Source of the DNA: Azadirachta indica
Taxonomy: Eukaryota; Streptophyta; Magnoliopsida; Sapindales; Meliaceae
Direction of reading: 5' to 3'
DNA: 64,000 bases
Assembly (NCBI GenBank): GCA_022749755.1
Contig: CM040443.1
Coordinates: 18,149,228 to 18,213,227, forward strand
The notes under the pieces were generated by a model that had not been told where the DNA came from, did not search any database, and saw only the letters and a list, made by a program, of their open reading frames with translations. The translations under genes and the position numbers were made by a program. Of this stretch, positions 23,061-35,625 are shown in pieces; the first letter of the stretch is position 1, and the number at the start of each line of letters is the position of its first letter.

Positions 23061-24650
23061 TGATTTGTTTAAAAGATTTGTTTTAGAAGATGAACTGGTT
23101 TTTGATCTCATAACCTATTTAAAGGAAACAAGTTGTAGAAAGAGGGTTTTTGTTCAAACTTTGGTTCACTTTTAGAACTACTAGAAGGATAAGATCATTA
23201 ACATACTTGAATATCTCAAATGTCTCAAAACATAGAATGTTAATGACTATAGAAGTCATGGAGATTTCTGCTTGAGTTACGTTGGAGTGCGGAAGCAATA
23301 TAGTAATTTAAATACCGTTTATCTCTAGTTGAACTCAGATGCTAATTGGGTAGGAGAATTAGACAAAAGATATGCTCAAAGGAACAAGAAGCTGATCTCT
23401 GTTGACGTCCACAAGCTTGTCTTTGCTGTTGGCAGTTACTAGAGTTCGAAATTACTTGTTGGTATAAAGGTATTCAATAATCTTGAAGACCTTCACAAGC
23501 AATCATCAAAGAATTCATCATCTTTGCTCTGCCAAGTCATTTGTTTGTGTTGCATCCATAAGGTTCCAAATTTTTGTACTATCAATACCATGAAGCTAAG
23601 ATACGGAAAATTGTTGAACTATCAATAAAGCACTTCTTCGACTTCGTATTCCCTCTAGACTGAGAAAATCATTGAGAAAGAATATGATTTCTTTAAGAGG
23701 AACTAAAGTTTATAAATATGTAGTCTAAGAACTTATTTCTTGGGGCATTGGCCTAAAGGATGATCTTTCTTAAGGTGAAATTGGATATGTGGTTGTTATG
23801 ATTCTTGGGTCTAGTAAGCTTAGCAATGATCTATATGAGAGTGTTGCACAAAGATTTGATGAAAATGCTCCATGAAAAGAACTTGTACGGAGTCTCTCCT
23901 GGAATATGGACTTAAATGACACATCTTATATTGAGAAATTCCATGGAGTACTAGAAAATACTTATGAAGCCAATTGGAGGAGAACCGACTATATGTCACC
24001 TATTTGTTTCCTATACCTTATTGAATGCATTTTGATCTTGTTGTTTAGCTTCCAAAGGAACATTTTTACCACCAAATCATCTTTTATTGATTGGTTTATC
24101 CATAATAAAGAAGGGAGCGCCAAGCTAACATCTAGATTAGTGACTGATATACAGCAATCCTTGAGATATATACTCGAGTTTGTTGTTGACATTGTTTTGC
24201 AGTTCCTTTATGAGGACAAGGAAATGGTGGAGTGGATAAAAAACTCTCGTATCAAAATTAAGGACTACCATGCATTGGTGGTTTTGAGATCGGTTTTGAA
24301 TGTATGTCCGATTCAATTGAACTTCGGCAACTGTGAAAACATTTTGCATGACTTGCTAGGCAAGAACATATTTCAAATAAGTGCCAAGAGATTTTTATGA
24401 TGCCCTCTGCAGAAGACGAAACCAGAATGCTATTGCGAAAGCATTTAATGAGATTAGGAATCCTCTTATAATTGTGAATTTGTGGGAGAATTATCCAAAT
24501 TTTGTAAAACGATGTCCAGATGCAGTTTTTGTGGACATTAAGGGCAGCAAATGCAAGGAGGACATACTAGAAATCTTGTTTCCAATAAGTGAAGCCTCTC
24601 AAAGTCATTCTAGAGTTGCTAAAGTAGAAGCCACCAATTTCCAAAGGTGA
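23061..24650 (+). pseudogene. helicase pseudogene, C-terminal region
   Basis: Islands in the family order are SHGDFCLSYVGVRKQYSNLN near 23255, NSDANWVGELDKRYAQRNKK, and a 164-codon open stretch at 23906-24400. That stretch holds YIEKFHGVLENTYEANWRRT, IFTTKSSFIDWFIHNKEG and IKDYHALVVLRSVLNVCPIQ. After a shift near 24390 it continues FYDALCRRRNQNAIAKAFNE, NPLIIVNLWENYPNF and CKEDILEILFP, ending at a TGA at 24648. Between 23440 and 23900 the reading frame is broken several times. These match the C-terminus of the same plant UvrD-like protein. Confidence 0.75.
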
Positions 24651-24699
24651 GAAATCTGGGTTTCAATAAGTGAAGCGAATGGGAAGAAATCTTATTTCT

Positions 24700-27600
24700 A
24701 ATACCTAAAGGCTAGGATTGAAAATTATAGGAAAAAGCAAGCCTTTTTCTGAGAATCCCTAATTTACACTTATACAATGTAATTATTGTATATAGAATTC
24801 AAATCCTAAGTATTTCAGTTCTAGTTAAAGGTTACAATAATACTTCATAAAGGTTTAATCTTACCAACAATTATTTGTGAGTTTAGTTCAACTTAAACTT
24901 TGCAACTACAATTTATATTAAAAATTAATACAACAGTTTAAAGTTGAAATGAACTAATATTTCTATAGATATCTAATTCTATCTTCATCTGAATCTCATC
25001 TGAATATGTAGTTTCTTCAACATTCCCCAACACTGCTTTAATGAAGATATCTACAACGTTGTCATGTGAAGGTGCATAGCGAATTTCCAATTCTTTGTTT
25101 ACCATTCTCTCACAGATATAAAGGACATCTACCTCCATAAGTTTTCTTTTACTATGAAATACTAGATTTGCGGCTAGAGTTGCAGCTCCAATGTTATCAC
25201 ACCACACAATAGGTATTTTGGACAACTTCACTTGTAACTTTGCAAGTAATGAATATAACCTAAATATGTTTGCTCCTCTTTGAGCAAGTGATCTATACTC
25301 AAATTTAGTACTAGATCGTGCAAACACTTTTTGTTTTTTAAAGCACCAAGAGACCAAATTTCCTCCGAAGCAAATACAATAGCCACTAACTAATTTTCTA
25401 TCATCAAAATCACATGCCCAGTCAGCATTAGTATAGCATGTGAGCTTTAATTTTCCACCTTACCGAAAGACTAAACCGTGATCTTTGGTTTGCTGTAAGT
25501 ATCTAAAGAGTTGCTAATAGTTTTCCTATCAATTTTGAGATTGATTTTTCATATATTGAGTTAACTTATTCATTGTGGAAGCTATATCAGGCCTGGTTAT
25601 TGTAAGATACTGAAGTGCTCTCATTGTGCTTCGGTGCAAAGTTCCATCAGGAGACAAATTATCCTTTGTGTTTGTTAACTTGTTATTCACACACATAGAT
25701 GTTGGATAAACCTTTACAACTATTCATCTTTGTTCTTCTTAATAGAAGATCTTGAAGATATTTCAATGATGAAAGATGCAAATCAGAAGAATTTCTGTTA
25801 AGCTTCACACCAGAAAATAATGCATTTCTCTTATCTCCTTTAAAGCAAAAGTATCCTTAAGCTTCTTAATCACTAACTCAATTTTATGTTTATCATTCCT
25901 TATGACTAAGATGTCATTTACATATACCAGTATAATAACAATATTACCCTTGCTATGGTTAATGACGAGTGATGTGTCAACTCTAGCACTTGTGAAACCC
26001 AACTACATTAGAACTTCTCTATGCTTCTCAAACCAAGCCATTGGTGCTTGTTTCAAACCATACACAGCCTTGTTGAGCTTGCAAACGTGCTTGAATTTCT
26101 TAGCACTTATAAACCTTCTGGTTAAAAACCATATAAACTTCTTCATTCAAGTCTCCATTTAGAAGAGCATTATTGATGTCTAGCTATTTTATCTCCCAAT
26201 CATTTAATACTGCCAAACTCAACACCACTACAATTCTTCAAGCCTTCACAACTAGACTATAAGTTTATGAAAAATCCATTCTCAGAGTTTAATGAAAGCC
26301 CTTCGCTACCAATCTTGCTTTGGATCTTAAAATGCTTCCATTAAAATTATATTTGATCTCGTATACCCATTTGTTTCCAATTAACTTCAATTTTGGTTTG
26401 CAAGGAATAAGGCTTCAGGTTTTGTTTTTCATAAGTGCATTATGTTCCTTAATCATAGCACTTTTTCATTTGTAACCAAATAAGGCTTCTAAAACACTTT
26501 TTATTTCTTGCTTATATGAAGGTGAATTTGTAAGGTAAGTTTTTGGCTTAGAGATCTTTAATCTTGTAATTATATGATGTGTTGGTTGTACTTTTGAATG
26601 GGCTGTTAGTTATGGTTGGTTTATATCTTGATGTGGGAATGTGATGGGTCAAAGATGTATTGTTGAATTTCATATGAAGAATTTTATGACTTTGGAGAAG
26701 GCTCATATAAAAGTGGTGCTGCAAAGTCATGTTCTATATAAGTGATGTGTAAGGTCTTGTTAGCACTTCTTACTATGTTTTCAACATCTGTTCCAAAATC
26801 TAACACATAAGACTGGTCTAGAGTGACACCATTTACCAACTAATAAGGGAGGAATGCTTTGACTTGAATGAGAGGAATTATTAAAGTAGGATTCAAAAAG
26901 TGATTTATAAAAAAACTCATTCTCATTGAAACTAACATGTCTTGCAATTTATAGTCTCCCTAAAGGTGAAGACAAGTATGAAATTGAAACTTATGTTTGT
27001 CGTAGGGTTTAAGAAAAGAAAAACATGCACACCCAAAAGTCCTCAGGAAAGCATAACTTGGTTTTATGATGAACAATTTCTCAAATGGTTATATGTTTCC
27101 TAAAATTGGAGTTGGAAACCTACTGATTAAGAATGTGGCAGTATGAAATGCTTCCCACCAGAATGAATAAGGCAAGTCCACTTGAGCTAGTAATGTTAGC
27201 CTAATTTCAATTATATGTTTATGTTTCCTCTTTATCATGCCATTTTGATGATGAAGATGTTTAAAGTGAATTCCATTCTGTTCTAGGAAGGCTAAGAACG
27301 ATCAAATTTTCCCCAAAATTTGACTAAAACAGTTTAATCCTTATGTCAAGTGGATTTTCTACATGTGTTTTGAAATATTTTAAAGATCTAGAAGGTTTTA
27401 GATTTTGTTGTCAATGAGAATATCCAAGTGAACCTTGTAAATTCATCAAGGAAACTAATATAGTATTTATGACCTCGTGATGATGTTATGGGTGCTGGCC
27501 CCATAAGTTTGCATGAATAATCTCTAGAGGATTTTTTGTCTTTAACTTTGTAGTATGAAAATTTTGTTTATGTTGTTTCTTATCTTGAGAAGCAGAACAA

Positions 27601-28581
27601 AAATTTTGAAGAACAGCAGAATCAATTTTTTTAATTTTACGTTCACAAGATAACAAAACTTTCTTCAAGAATTGAATATAAGAATGACCTAGTCTTCTAT
27701 GGAGAACATCAATCAAATTATGTTAAGGGAATTTTGTTGCCAAATAAACTGGTAAAACAAATTTAGTTAAACTAATCCTAGATATTGTCTCACTAGTTCT
27801 AGACTTATAAGGCTAAGTAAAGGAAAACATAGATATTAGACTTCTTAAATTTATAGAACTCGGAGCTGACTTTATTAGCTTTGAAGTTCCTTTGTCACTT
27901 AAAAGTCACCAGCTAGTACAAATCATCCTTAGCTACCCCTTGTTGTAGAATTTTCCCTTTTTTGTCCTTCACATGATAAAAATTCTTATAAAACTTAACT
28001 ATTATATTGTTATCAGATATTGATTTTGATATGCTAATTAGTTTCTTTGTGATGATGGGTACATACAGAACTCGTTTTAAGTGAAGGGTTGTGTGAAATA
28101 GAAAGTCCAAAATTGTTACCCATGGCAAGTTTCTTTGGTCCGTTGAATTCAAATTTTGTGTTGAGATTGGAAAGATCATTGGTTACTTGGTTTATTGCTC
28201 CAATGTCCATGTACCTTGATACATCATTACCTCATGTGGAAGTTTCCACATATGTTGTTGCATTAGTTGGATTGTTTATGTCTTATGGAACAAAATCTTC
28301 ATCAAATTTGTACTAGCAAGCTATTGCATTATGTCCAGTTTTGTTGCAGACCTAGCAAGTGATTTTTGAGTTTCCTTTTCCTCCATTAGATTTGCCTCTG
28401 CCTTTTTCTCTCTTGTTATAGTAGTTGTTGCCTTTTCCTCCATCTTATTGTTTTTCTTCTGATGAGAGTTTGTGCAATTTGTTGTCATGTTCATGTTATA
28501 TTGTACTTCAACAGATGAAATAGAATTAAGTTGCTCTTGTTTACTTTCGTGAGTAAGGAAAAGAGAAAAAATTTTCTGTAG
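24700..28581 (-). mobile_element. Copia retrotransposon 4, minus strand, 5' end lost at the gap
   Basis: Read on the minus strand there is a gag CCHC knuckle near 28340 (VCNKTGHNA). A retropepsin-type region lies near 28200-27913. GAG-pre-integrase at 27716-27486 reads RRLGHSYIQFLKKVL and IIHANLWGQ. Reverse transcriptase runs around 26500-25800 with ILVYVNDILVIRNDKHK. RNase H at 25357-24938 reads MVSWCFKKQKVFARSSTKFE, IPIVWCDNIGA and LMEVDVLYICERM. The order and the sequence GARSST-like block mark Copia. The 3' LTR should lie around 24750-24930 but cannot be proved, because the 5' LTR is in or beyond the N-gap. Frameshifts throughout. Confidence 0.85.
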
Positions 28582-28681
28582 NNNNNNNNNNNNNNNNNNN
28601 NNNNNNNNNNNNNNNNNNNNNNNNNNNNNNNNNNNNNNNNNNNNNNNNNNNNNNNNNNNNNNNNNNNNNNNNNNNNNNNNN
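28582..28681. other. assembly gap, 100 N
   Basis: Exactly 100 consecutive N, the conventional size for a gap of unknown length. Copia element 4 runs into its left side. Confidence 0.98.
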
Positions 28682-30362
28682 CATAGGGGTATAGTTGTAA
28701 ATAATGGAAAAGAATTGAACTAAAATGAAAGTGTGTAATATTTATCATAAGTTGTCAATACGTCAAGAAAGGTGGACCCCAGACGAACTGTATATTTCAA
28801 TTTATTGACGAAAGTGACATCCCGTATTTATCAACGTTATTGTTACTCAGCCAAAAGCTGACTCGCAATAGATTTTCTTCTACACCCACCAATTATCTTT
28901 TGACACGTCACTTCTGTTCCATCACATTTTATCATGTGGCTGGCTAGAGATTTACCATGACGAAAGTACCCCTTTTTTATTTTATTTACTAAAGCACATG
29001 GTAAATTTAGATTTAGAGCACGTTCTTCTGTTAGGTCCCTAAGGGATTGACTATTTTGGCTTGATCTCATTTCATGTTTAGGACGATAAATGATGTGGGA
29101 CTCAGCTTAGCTATATCTACAAATCCAATCTGGCTGGGGGTGGGGTAGAGTCTTCGAGTACTACTATTCTTCTACTCCTAATTCGCTAATCTTTTTCTTG
29201 AAAAATAGTCGTCAAGCTTTAATTTTGAAGTAATGCCAAATGGATTTCGCTCGCTTTTTTAAATTTTAATAAATTCACTTATACTGATCAATCAAATGAA
29301 CACAAATATATAACTAATACGAATATATAATTACCAAGAAGGATTAGCAGTTATATATTTTTTACATCAAACTTTAACCCTAATATTTATACATCTTTAA
29401 TAGTTGAGATTAAATTTAAAATATATAAATAATATATAATTATGTAAAATCATTGTAAATTTAGTAATAAGAGAGGGTAAAAATAACATACGCATAGGCA
29501 TTGTTGCAAATTTCTGGAGTTGAGCTAAACTGGGCCACGATTTTGAGCCCAACTCTGAGTCCACACCAACGTCAGCTCATATGAGCTCTCTTTTTCTTTT
29601 TTTAATTCAGAATAAAAAACTATTTATTCATTTTAATACTATTATGTATTAAAATTTTTGCAGTTTCATTTTATATACTAAAATTTATCACTTTCATTTA
29701 AGTAAATAAAATTAAAATACAGAAGTACGAAATTTAAATTTATTTTTTAAAAAACAACAATTAATATATACATATATATATATATATATATAGGTTTGAA
29801 TATGGAAAAACTATTAATCACATTGCTTCAAGTACAGTTTGAATCTTCGTGTCCTCCTCTAATTAGTAATTGTCTAAATTGCCCTTCACATCACCTATTA
29901 GCAAACTTAAGATTTACTTTTGAAATTCACAGGAGCTACATACTACTTCACCAGACTAAAAACAATCCATGTACAATGTGCAACATAGTAACTATAGCTT
30001 CTACAAGTTACATTTGCAAGTCAATAACTACTCGTTGTCTGTTAACAAAATTTTTATAGCCATTCAGATGTATTGAAGATTTTTCTCAGTACCAAAATTA
30101 TTTATCTAATTCTATGTTACTCTCTCTTCCTTATCCTGCATTGTCATAAGCTTTGTATTTGTTCTATAAATAATCTTTGCTATAAACCTATCATCTCTAG
30201 ATGTTTTATCCTTTTCAATGTCATCTATCTTCATTCTTCACACCAATACAAATTTTTCTTAAAAAAAAGAAACAGATAAAATGAAATAATATTTTACATA
30301 CAGTGATATCCTGTAAAATACACCATAAAATTCCTAATGTACAAAAGTGAGAATTAAGGAAG
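28682..30362. other. intergenic DNA downstream of the EAPP-like gene
   Basis: No recognised coding sequence. A TA microsatellite lies at about 29772-29793. The first few hundred bases after the gap are less AT-rich and carry a 75-codon minus-strand frame (28843-29070) without known similarity. The 3' untranslated region of the minus-strand gene presumably lies just left of 30363, where AATAAAATG-like and other A-rich words are present. Confidence 0.5.
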
Positions 30363-33300
30363 TCAGGACTCACTAGGGAGAACATTGAAGAAATGATAAA
30401 CCTCATCTTCGTCAATGACACCGACCTTTGTTGAGCAAACAGAGCAGCTCACTGGCTTGAAGAATTCATCACCAGCAGCATTGGCTTCATATTCACTAGA
30501 TTCCCTTTTTCTTTTCCCTTTTTTGGGTTTTCGGGTGATTTGCTGTACTTGGCCGCTTTCAATCTTACAGTTTACAACGAAAATTGCCCTGTATTGCGTT
30601 ACATACTTTACATGCCTACAAGATCCAAATCACGCTTTGTTATGATCAATGCAAATATGGATCTTCCCCATGAGAAAGTGATTTCATAGAGAGAAGTAAA
30701 TTAAAAAAAAATTAAAGACAACAGCATCTTCAATTTCTGTCATGTGAAGGGGAAGCAGCCTCAGTTCAAGATTGGACGAAGAAACATAACTAAAATGGAT
30801 TCAGAATCAGCAAAAGATGCAAGAGATATTCTGCTGACAAAAGGATCATTGAAACAAATTCAACTATTATATCAGAGTTGCTGATAAACAAATGTACACA
30901 CAGCTCTATTACCAAAACAAAAAGGTCAACCACAAGAAGTTTGCTTCAAAACATCTGAAAATTACAACAGACTTTCTTTGTTACATCTAATAATCCTTTA
31001 CCAGGATATTATTTCAACAGAAACAACATGGAAGTTGATACTTGGAAAGAACAATAAACACTTGCTTCTGTCAGAGGGCATCACCAAGAAGCAGGTCTTC
31101 TGTTATAACTTTGCAGTTATATTTTGTGTGTCACCTCTAGAAATGGGATATGTGAATACATATATTATCCAAGAGTACAAATAAACTTGCTTTTAAGTTA
31201 AATTAAATATTGACCTTAAAAGAAATAATACATTAAGGGAATTAAGGGGGTGGCAGAGGAGGCTTGGCTCACAGAGTACTTCCTGAACCCCAACAGCACT
31301 TGTTATGCAAGCACATATAGAGTTCCATAAACTGTGCATCCATGTAATTAAGTGCAGAATTGCTTGCCCCTCAATCCATATAATAGATGCCTTTGGAACT
31401 CGGTAATTACATGTGTCCACAAAAAGTTTGGTTGTTGGCGCCAATTTTCTTAAATTTATAGAAAAACAACTTAGTAGCCCATCAAATAAATTATATCACG
31501 TCAATGTGGATATAGGAGCAGCACAGACTACAGAACAGCCGAGCTAGATATATACTTTGAGCTCCATATTTCTGGAAAGATGAATATTCTGCATGGTCGG
31601 GTGGTAATAGAAATTTGCATAACTATTTTCCATAGCACAACAAAATTAGACTACAATGAATGTTTATCAAAAACCATGTAAGAGGAATGCTTCGACCTGT
31701 GAGAGTACTTATGCTGCACAAGTGATCTGGTAAAAGCACCAACTTGTCCCCAGGTGTGACCATACGGGACCTTTAAAGAAAAATACAAGACAACTGAGAG
31801 ATCAGCTGTGTTTTTTTGTATCCTGAACTTTAAGAAAGTTAGCATTTATCACAAGCATTGCGTTTGGGCATCTTTAATTGCACTCATATGTAATACAATA
31901 TTTAAAAAATTATAAATTTAGTCAAAATTTCAACAGGAAAAAAATTTCTGATCAACAAATTCTATAACAGAGAGAACAATAAATAGATCAAAGCTTCTCA
32001 ATGTTTTTATTTTTCCATCTTCAGTGTTGAAGTTAGCAAATATTACTCAAGTTTTGTCATGATGCAACATTGGGGAACATCGGGATAGATGCTTAAGAAT
32101 GATTTTTTCGGGGGACATCATGAGAATCACTCAACATGGATATAACTTATTCCATTGGAAACTGATCAATCAGGAGAAATAAAATCACTCAATGTTGTTA
32201 TTTGCAAAAACAATCAGCGTGATTAAGTCAGCTGTTTATTGTAGGACAAATACAAGATTCACAAAGAAAACTTCATTTGCTAGTCTGACCTTCTCTTCAC
32301 ATTATATGAATATGTACTGTGTATTGACAATCTAGAACATATCTGGCTATCATCTATATTAAATGCTTGCACCTTTATTTCTTATGTTTACACATGTGAC
32401 ACAGCTAATGCATTCAATTTTATCCATAAGTCTCCTGCATCATTCTCCACCTTTTGAACAGAATTTGTCATCAAGTTGAACCCAAAATCCTACTCGGAAT
32501 TGTCTCTTAACAAGCAATATATGCTAAAGTTGACTTCAGATAGAAATGCATTCTTAAATGTTGTTAGAGTTACTTTTCAACCAAATTCTACGCTAAGATG
32601 CTAAATAAACATCTTGACAATTTGCAGGGAAATGGTTGAATAATGTATAAATATTGATTTTTAAGGAATTTATTTTTGGTCATTAGGGTTTAAATAGATG
32701 TTCTTACAATAACTGGAAGTACAGGGTTCTTAGACAAGAGCCATGTTATGAGCAATAATGATAAAACATACGTAATATCAGATACATGAATGTAGAAGAT
32801 GAAGTGAAGTATGTAGTAAATAACATTTCCAGCTACATGTTACTGTATTGCCTATAAATACCTATGTAAGGTAGAGATAAAGAAGACCAGCGAATGATTA
32901 ATTCTTTGTGGATCTTGTAACATTGGAGACTGGGGTGGAGTGATTCTTTTAAAATCAAGCATGTGGCTCAGTTGTGGCAATTGATTCTGTGGGCAATATT
33001 TAGTCCTTTACACTAGTTGAGTGACTTCCAGGGCATCCACCTCTAAGTGTGATATATTTTCCATCTATTTTACTAATCTCTTTATCTGCATATTTTCTCT
33101 ATTCCTTTATCAATGCCGCATCATATTATTACTTCTTTTGATTTGTTTTACAAAATGGATCACAGTATTCATGGCAACCATTTTACCATGCCAAGCATTA
33201 ACTAACAATGGTTTTCAACTAGGTAAAGAGGCTAAGCCATCTCTAATCAAATTATCCCGCAGAGTGGTTTTTCTGACCAAATACTAAATGCATAGAAAAC

Positions 33301-35625
33301 GAATAATAAGTGGGGTGTGACTTGTGCATGGTGACATATGCATCACATGAGAGATAACAAAGGGTTAAAATTAACATAAATAAAAATTTTTCGCAAGAAA
33401 ATCTAATACTTCAATGCATTGTAAAAGAACACCAAAGAAATCAGAGACCAAGACAATTGAAAAGTAAGAGACAAGAATCAAAATGTGAAATTTGGCTAGA
33501 TTAATGGTTATTCATTAGAGCAATTCATAATGGCATGGCAGAATATCACTTCTTTAGTTTTTCGTTTATTGTGCTTTTTCACTTTTGAATGCAAATTTCT
33601 GACTGCTTAATGCATAAAATGAATAACTATCCATCTCCTACTACTATTTTCCCTCGTGTTCCCATTTTTACAATTAATTTGCAAGTGTTTACAAGACATT
33701 AAGATTATAGAAACAACACAACTTTTGAAATGCACATAGAAAAGGGATTAATTCCAGGACAAAGGAAGAGAGACTGGTGCCACCAACTATGCTAAAGTCC
33801 AGTCATGTAAGAGTTTAGTCCTGATATTGTGTAGACTGTATATTAAGTGTAAGGATTACTATTGAAAAAAAAGCTTCAAAATACAATACTTCCATAACAT
33901 AACAAGGCAAGGAACATAATACCTTTTGGTCTTCACCCTAAACAATAATTACTCTGAAATTGATTCAGAGACATGAGAACATCAATAAAGGAGGGTATCA
34001 GGAAAAGCAATTTATTTAGAAACGCCGCTTTTATGGACAACAAGTGTGATTAGATTAGTGAAAAGGGGGAGAAGAAAAAAAGGAGCTTCAGCAAGGTCAA
34101 GAAGTGAAACAAGATTAAATGCTATGAAGAGAATGCTTCAAAGTGAGGCAAGAATAGAGAGATCTCCTACTGACTGAGGGGTAAGAAAGGGCATATTTTT
34201 TTAGGGGTGAAGGGGGAAGGACAAGATGGAGAACTTAGATCTCGTGTTAGATTATATATTTACCACTGCAGCACCTTCCAAAAGTTTTTTAGCACAATAT
34301 GTTGAATGACAGTGTCAGCATGTTGTTCAACTGTTGTTCACATAAGTTCACTAATGATCATCGTCTATTCACACGATGCATATATTGTATTCAGCATCCA
34401 ATAATGCTTTAGATAATGCTCACAATTGGTTTGACCACACATTTTGTTAGTATTGTTGATTTGCATTATCTGTTTTTCAGGGCAGCTTTACAAATTAAAT
34501 CTAACTCTGAGCTGTTAATAAAGGTCTCTTAAGGGACTTATTTTATTTATTTATTTATTTTAATTCATTACATTTCTTGAGATGTTTGAATTGCTAGTTG
34601 GTTCTTGCTTCTTTATTACATATTTATGCAAAATTTGTCTCATGGGCTCCATTAAACCTCTATATTTTTGTTTCTATTTCTTCCTTTTTATGTTTCATTC
34701 CAGGTTTTTATTATTTCAATTCAAAAATTGAATATTGTCTTAATTTATTTCAATCTTAAATTGCTGCAACCATATCACTATACAGATCCACTGCACTTAC
34801 CTTTGGCATTCGAGGCAGAGGGTGGTGAAACAAGCTGGGCAGCTAAGCACAGCATCTGAGCTACGACCCTTTCTTTCTTTTTGAACCCACAATTCATCTT
34901 TATAGTCAAGCTCGGAATCATAGAATTCTGGTTTGACTGAGTAATCTATTTCATCATCATCAGAACCTGAAATATCAACATGTAAACACCACAGTTAGAT
35001 TACCACCTTAATATGAGATCAAAATATTCAATAACATATAGTTCTTGAAGAGAATTTATAGATAAGGTTCACAATATCAAATTCATCGTGAACACAAAAA
35101 GAAATTGAGCACAAAAAATATCTTGAAACATTTAAAAAACAAACATGAACACATGAAAAACCAAATATAGGTGGCCTCCAAAGACTAAACTAAACAGTTG
35201 ACAAGCAAAGAAGAATACGAGAAGCAGTGTTATAGACAAATCATTGGAATGTATCCATAACCTAGGATTTAATATCAGCAAAAATACTAACGAAAAACAG
35301 ATAAATACAAATTATATCAATAACACAAATACTCAACAAATAAACTCGAAACATTATACAAACCATATTCTTTTAAAATGGCATTAACTTTGTTGATTTT
35401 CGTTTTAACTCTGATTATCTATCATCTAATTGACCCAAAAATACTAGATAAGCATAGATTACACCTCCTAGTGATCACAAATTCGATTTCTACATCAACG
35501 GAACATACAATCGGTAGGAACATTGCTTGATATATATATATAAAAAAAAAAGAGAATGAAGAATTACCGGTTTGCTGAGAATTTGTTGGAGAGTAGACAT
35601 GCTGCTGTTTGCCATCTCCTTCCAT
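30363..35625 (-). CDS. EAPP: E2F-associated phosphoprotein (EAPP)-like protein, 3 exons
   Basis: Minus-strand exons are 35625-35568, 34966-34801 and 30615-30363. All have GT donors and AG acceptors and join to 477 bases, 158 residues plus stop. The C-terminal half carries the EAPP-family signature: CPACFTTLCLECQR at residues 62-75, TQYRAIFVVNCKI at 81-93, then a basic segment KPKKGKRKR at 104-112, and a second CxxC, CSVCSTKVGV, at 132-141. The four paired cysteines suggest zinc binding. The acidic stretch SDDDEID follows residue 20. In animals EAPP is a nuclear protein that binds E2F factors; plant members are shorter and little studied, so a nuclear cell-cycle or transcription role is inference. 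The last exon follows a 4.2-kb intron, and the frame stays open, so the gene looks functional. Confidence 0.85.
30616..34800 (-). other. intron 2 of the EAPP-like gene, about 4.2 kb
   Basis: Bounded by GTAAGT (minus strand, at 34800) and TTGTAG (at 30616). I see no complete transposon ends and no coding similarity inside. Short frames at 31193-31444, 31651-31845 and 33021-33287 look accidental. The part around 32860-33000 is unusually even in composition and could be an old insertion, without proof. Confidence 0.6.

Larger units (their letters stand above)
12986..24650 (+). pseudogene. UPF1/SEN1-type plus UvrD-type fused helicase gene, fragmented by Copia insertions
   Basis: Exon islands on the plus strand run in the order of a large plant protein annotated as UvrD-like helicase or TPR/ankyrin-containing protein 1-like. 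In order they are: the end of a superfamily-1 helicase (12990-13255, [20 protein letters not shown] and [19 protein letters not shown]); HCLWILGN...ESVWETLIRDAK (13336-13552); a linker (13650-14002); the start of a UvrD-like ATPase (14151-14657) with Walker A GWLGTGKNTVLT; a following block (16181-16829); FERAQDTYWEGMSKATRL*A (20113-20301); and the C-terminal part (23100-24650). Stops, frameshifts near 14285 and 14500, and a Walker A Thr changed to Asn show it is dead. Copia 2 and 3 lie between exons and Copia 1 precedes it. The N-terminal half is missing from this window. Confidence 0.8.

Noticed and set aside
9412..28581. Possible integrated plant pararetrovirus from the reverse transcriptase signals
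   Set aside because: All four pol remnants are in Copia order (protease, integrase, RT, RNase H) with LTR and Met-tRNA primer sites; no movement or coat protein region is seen.
32560..33010. Solo LTR in EAPP intron 2 (TGTTAGAG start, TATAAATA inside)
   Set aside because: No matching end, no target duplication and no second copy in the window; the resemblance is too weak to call.
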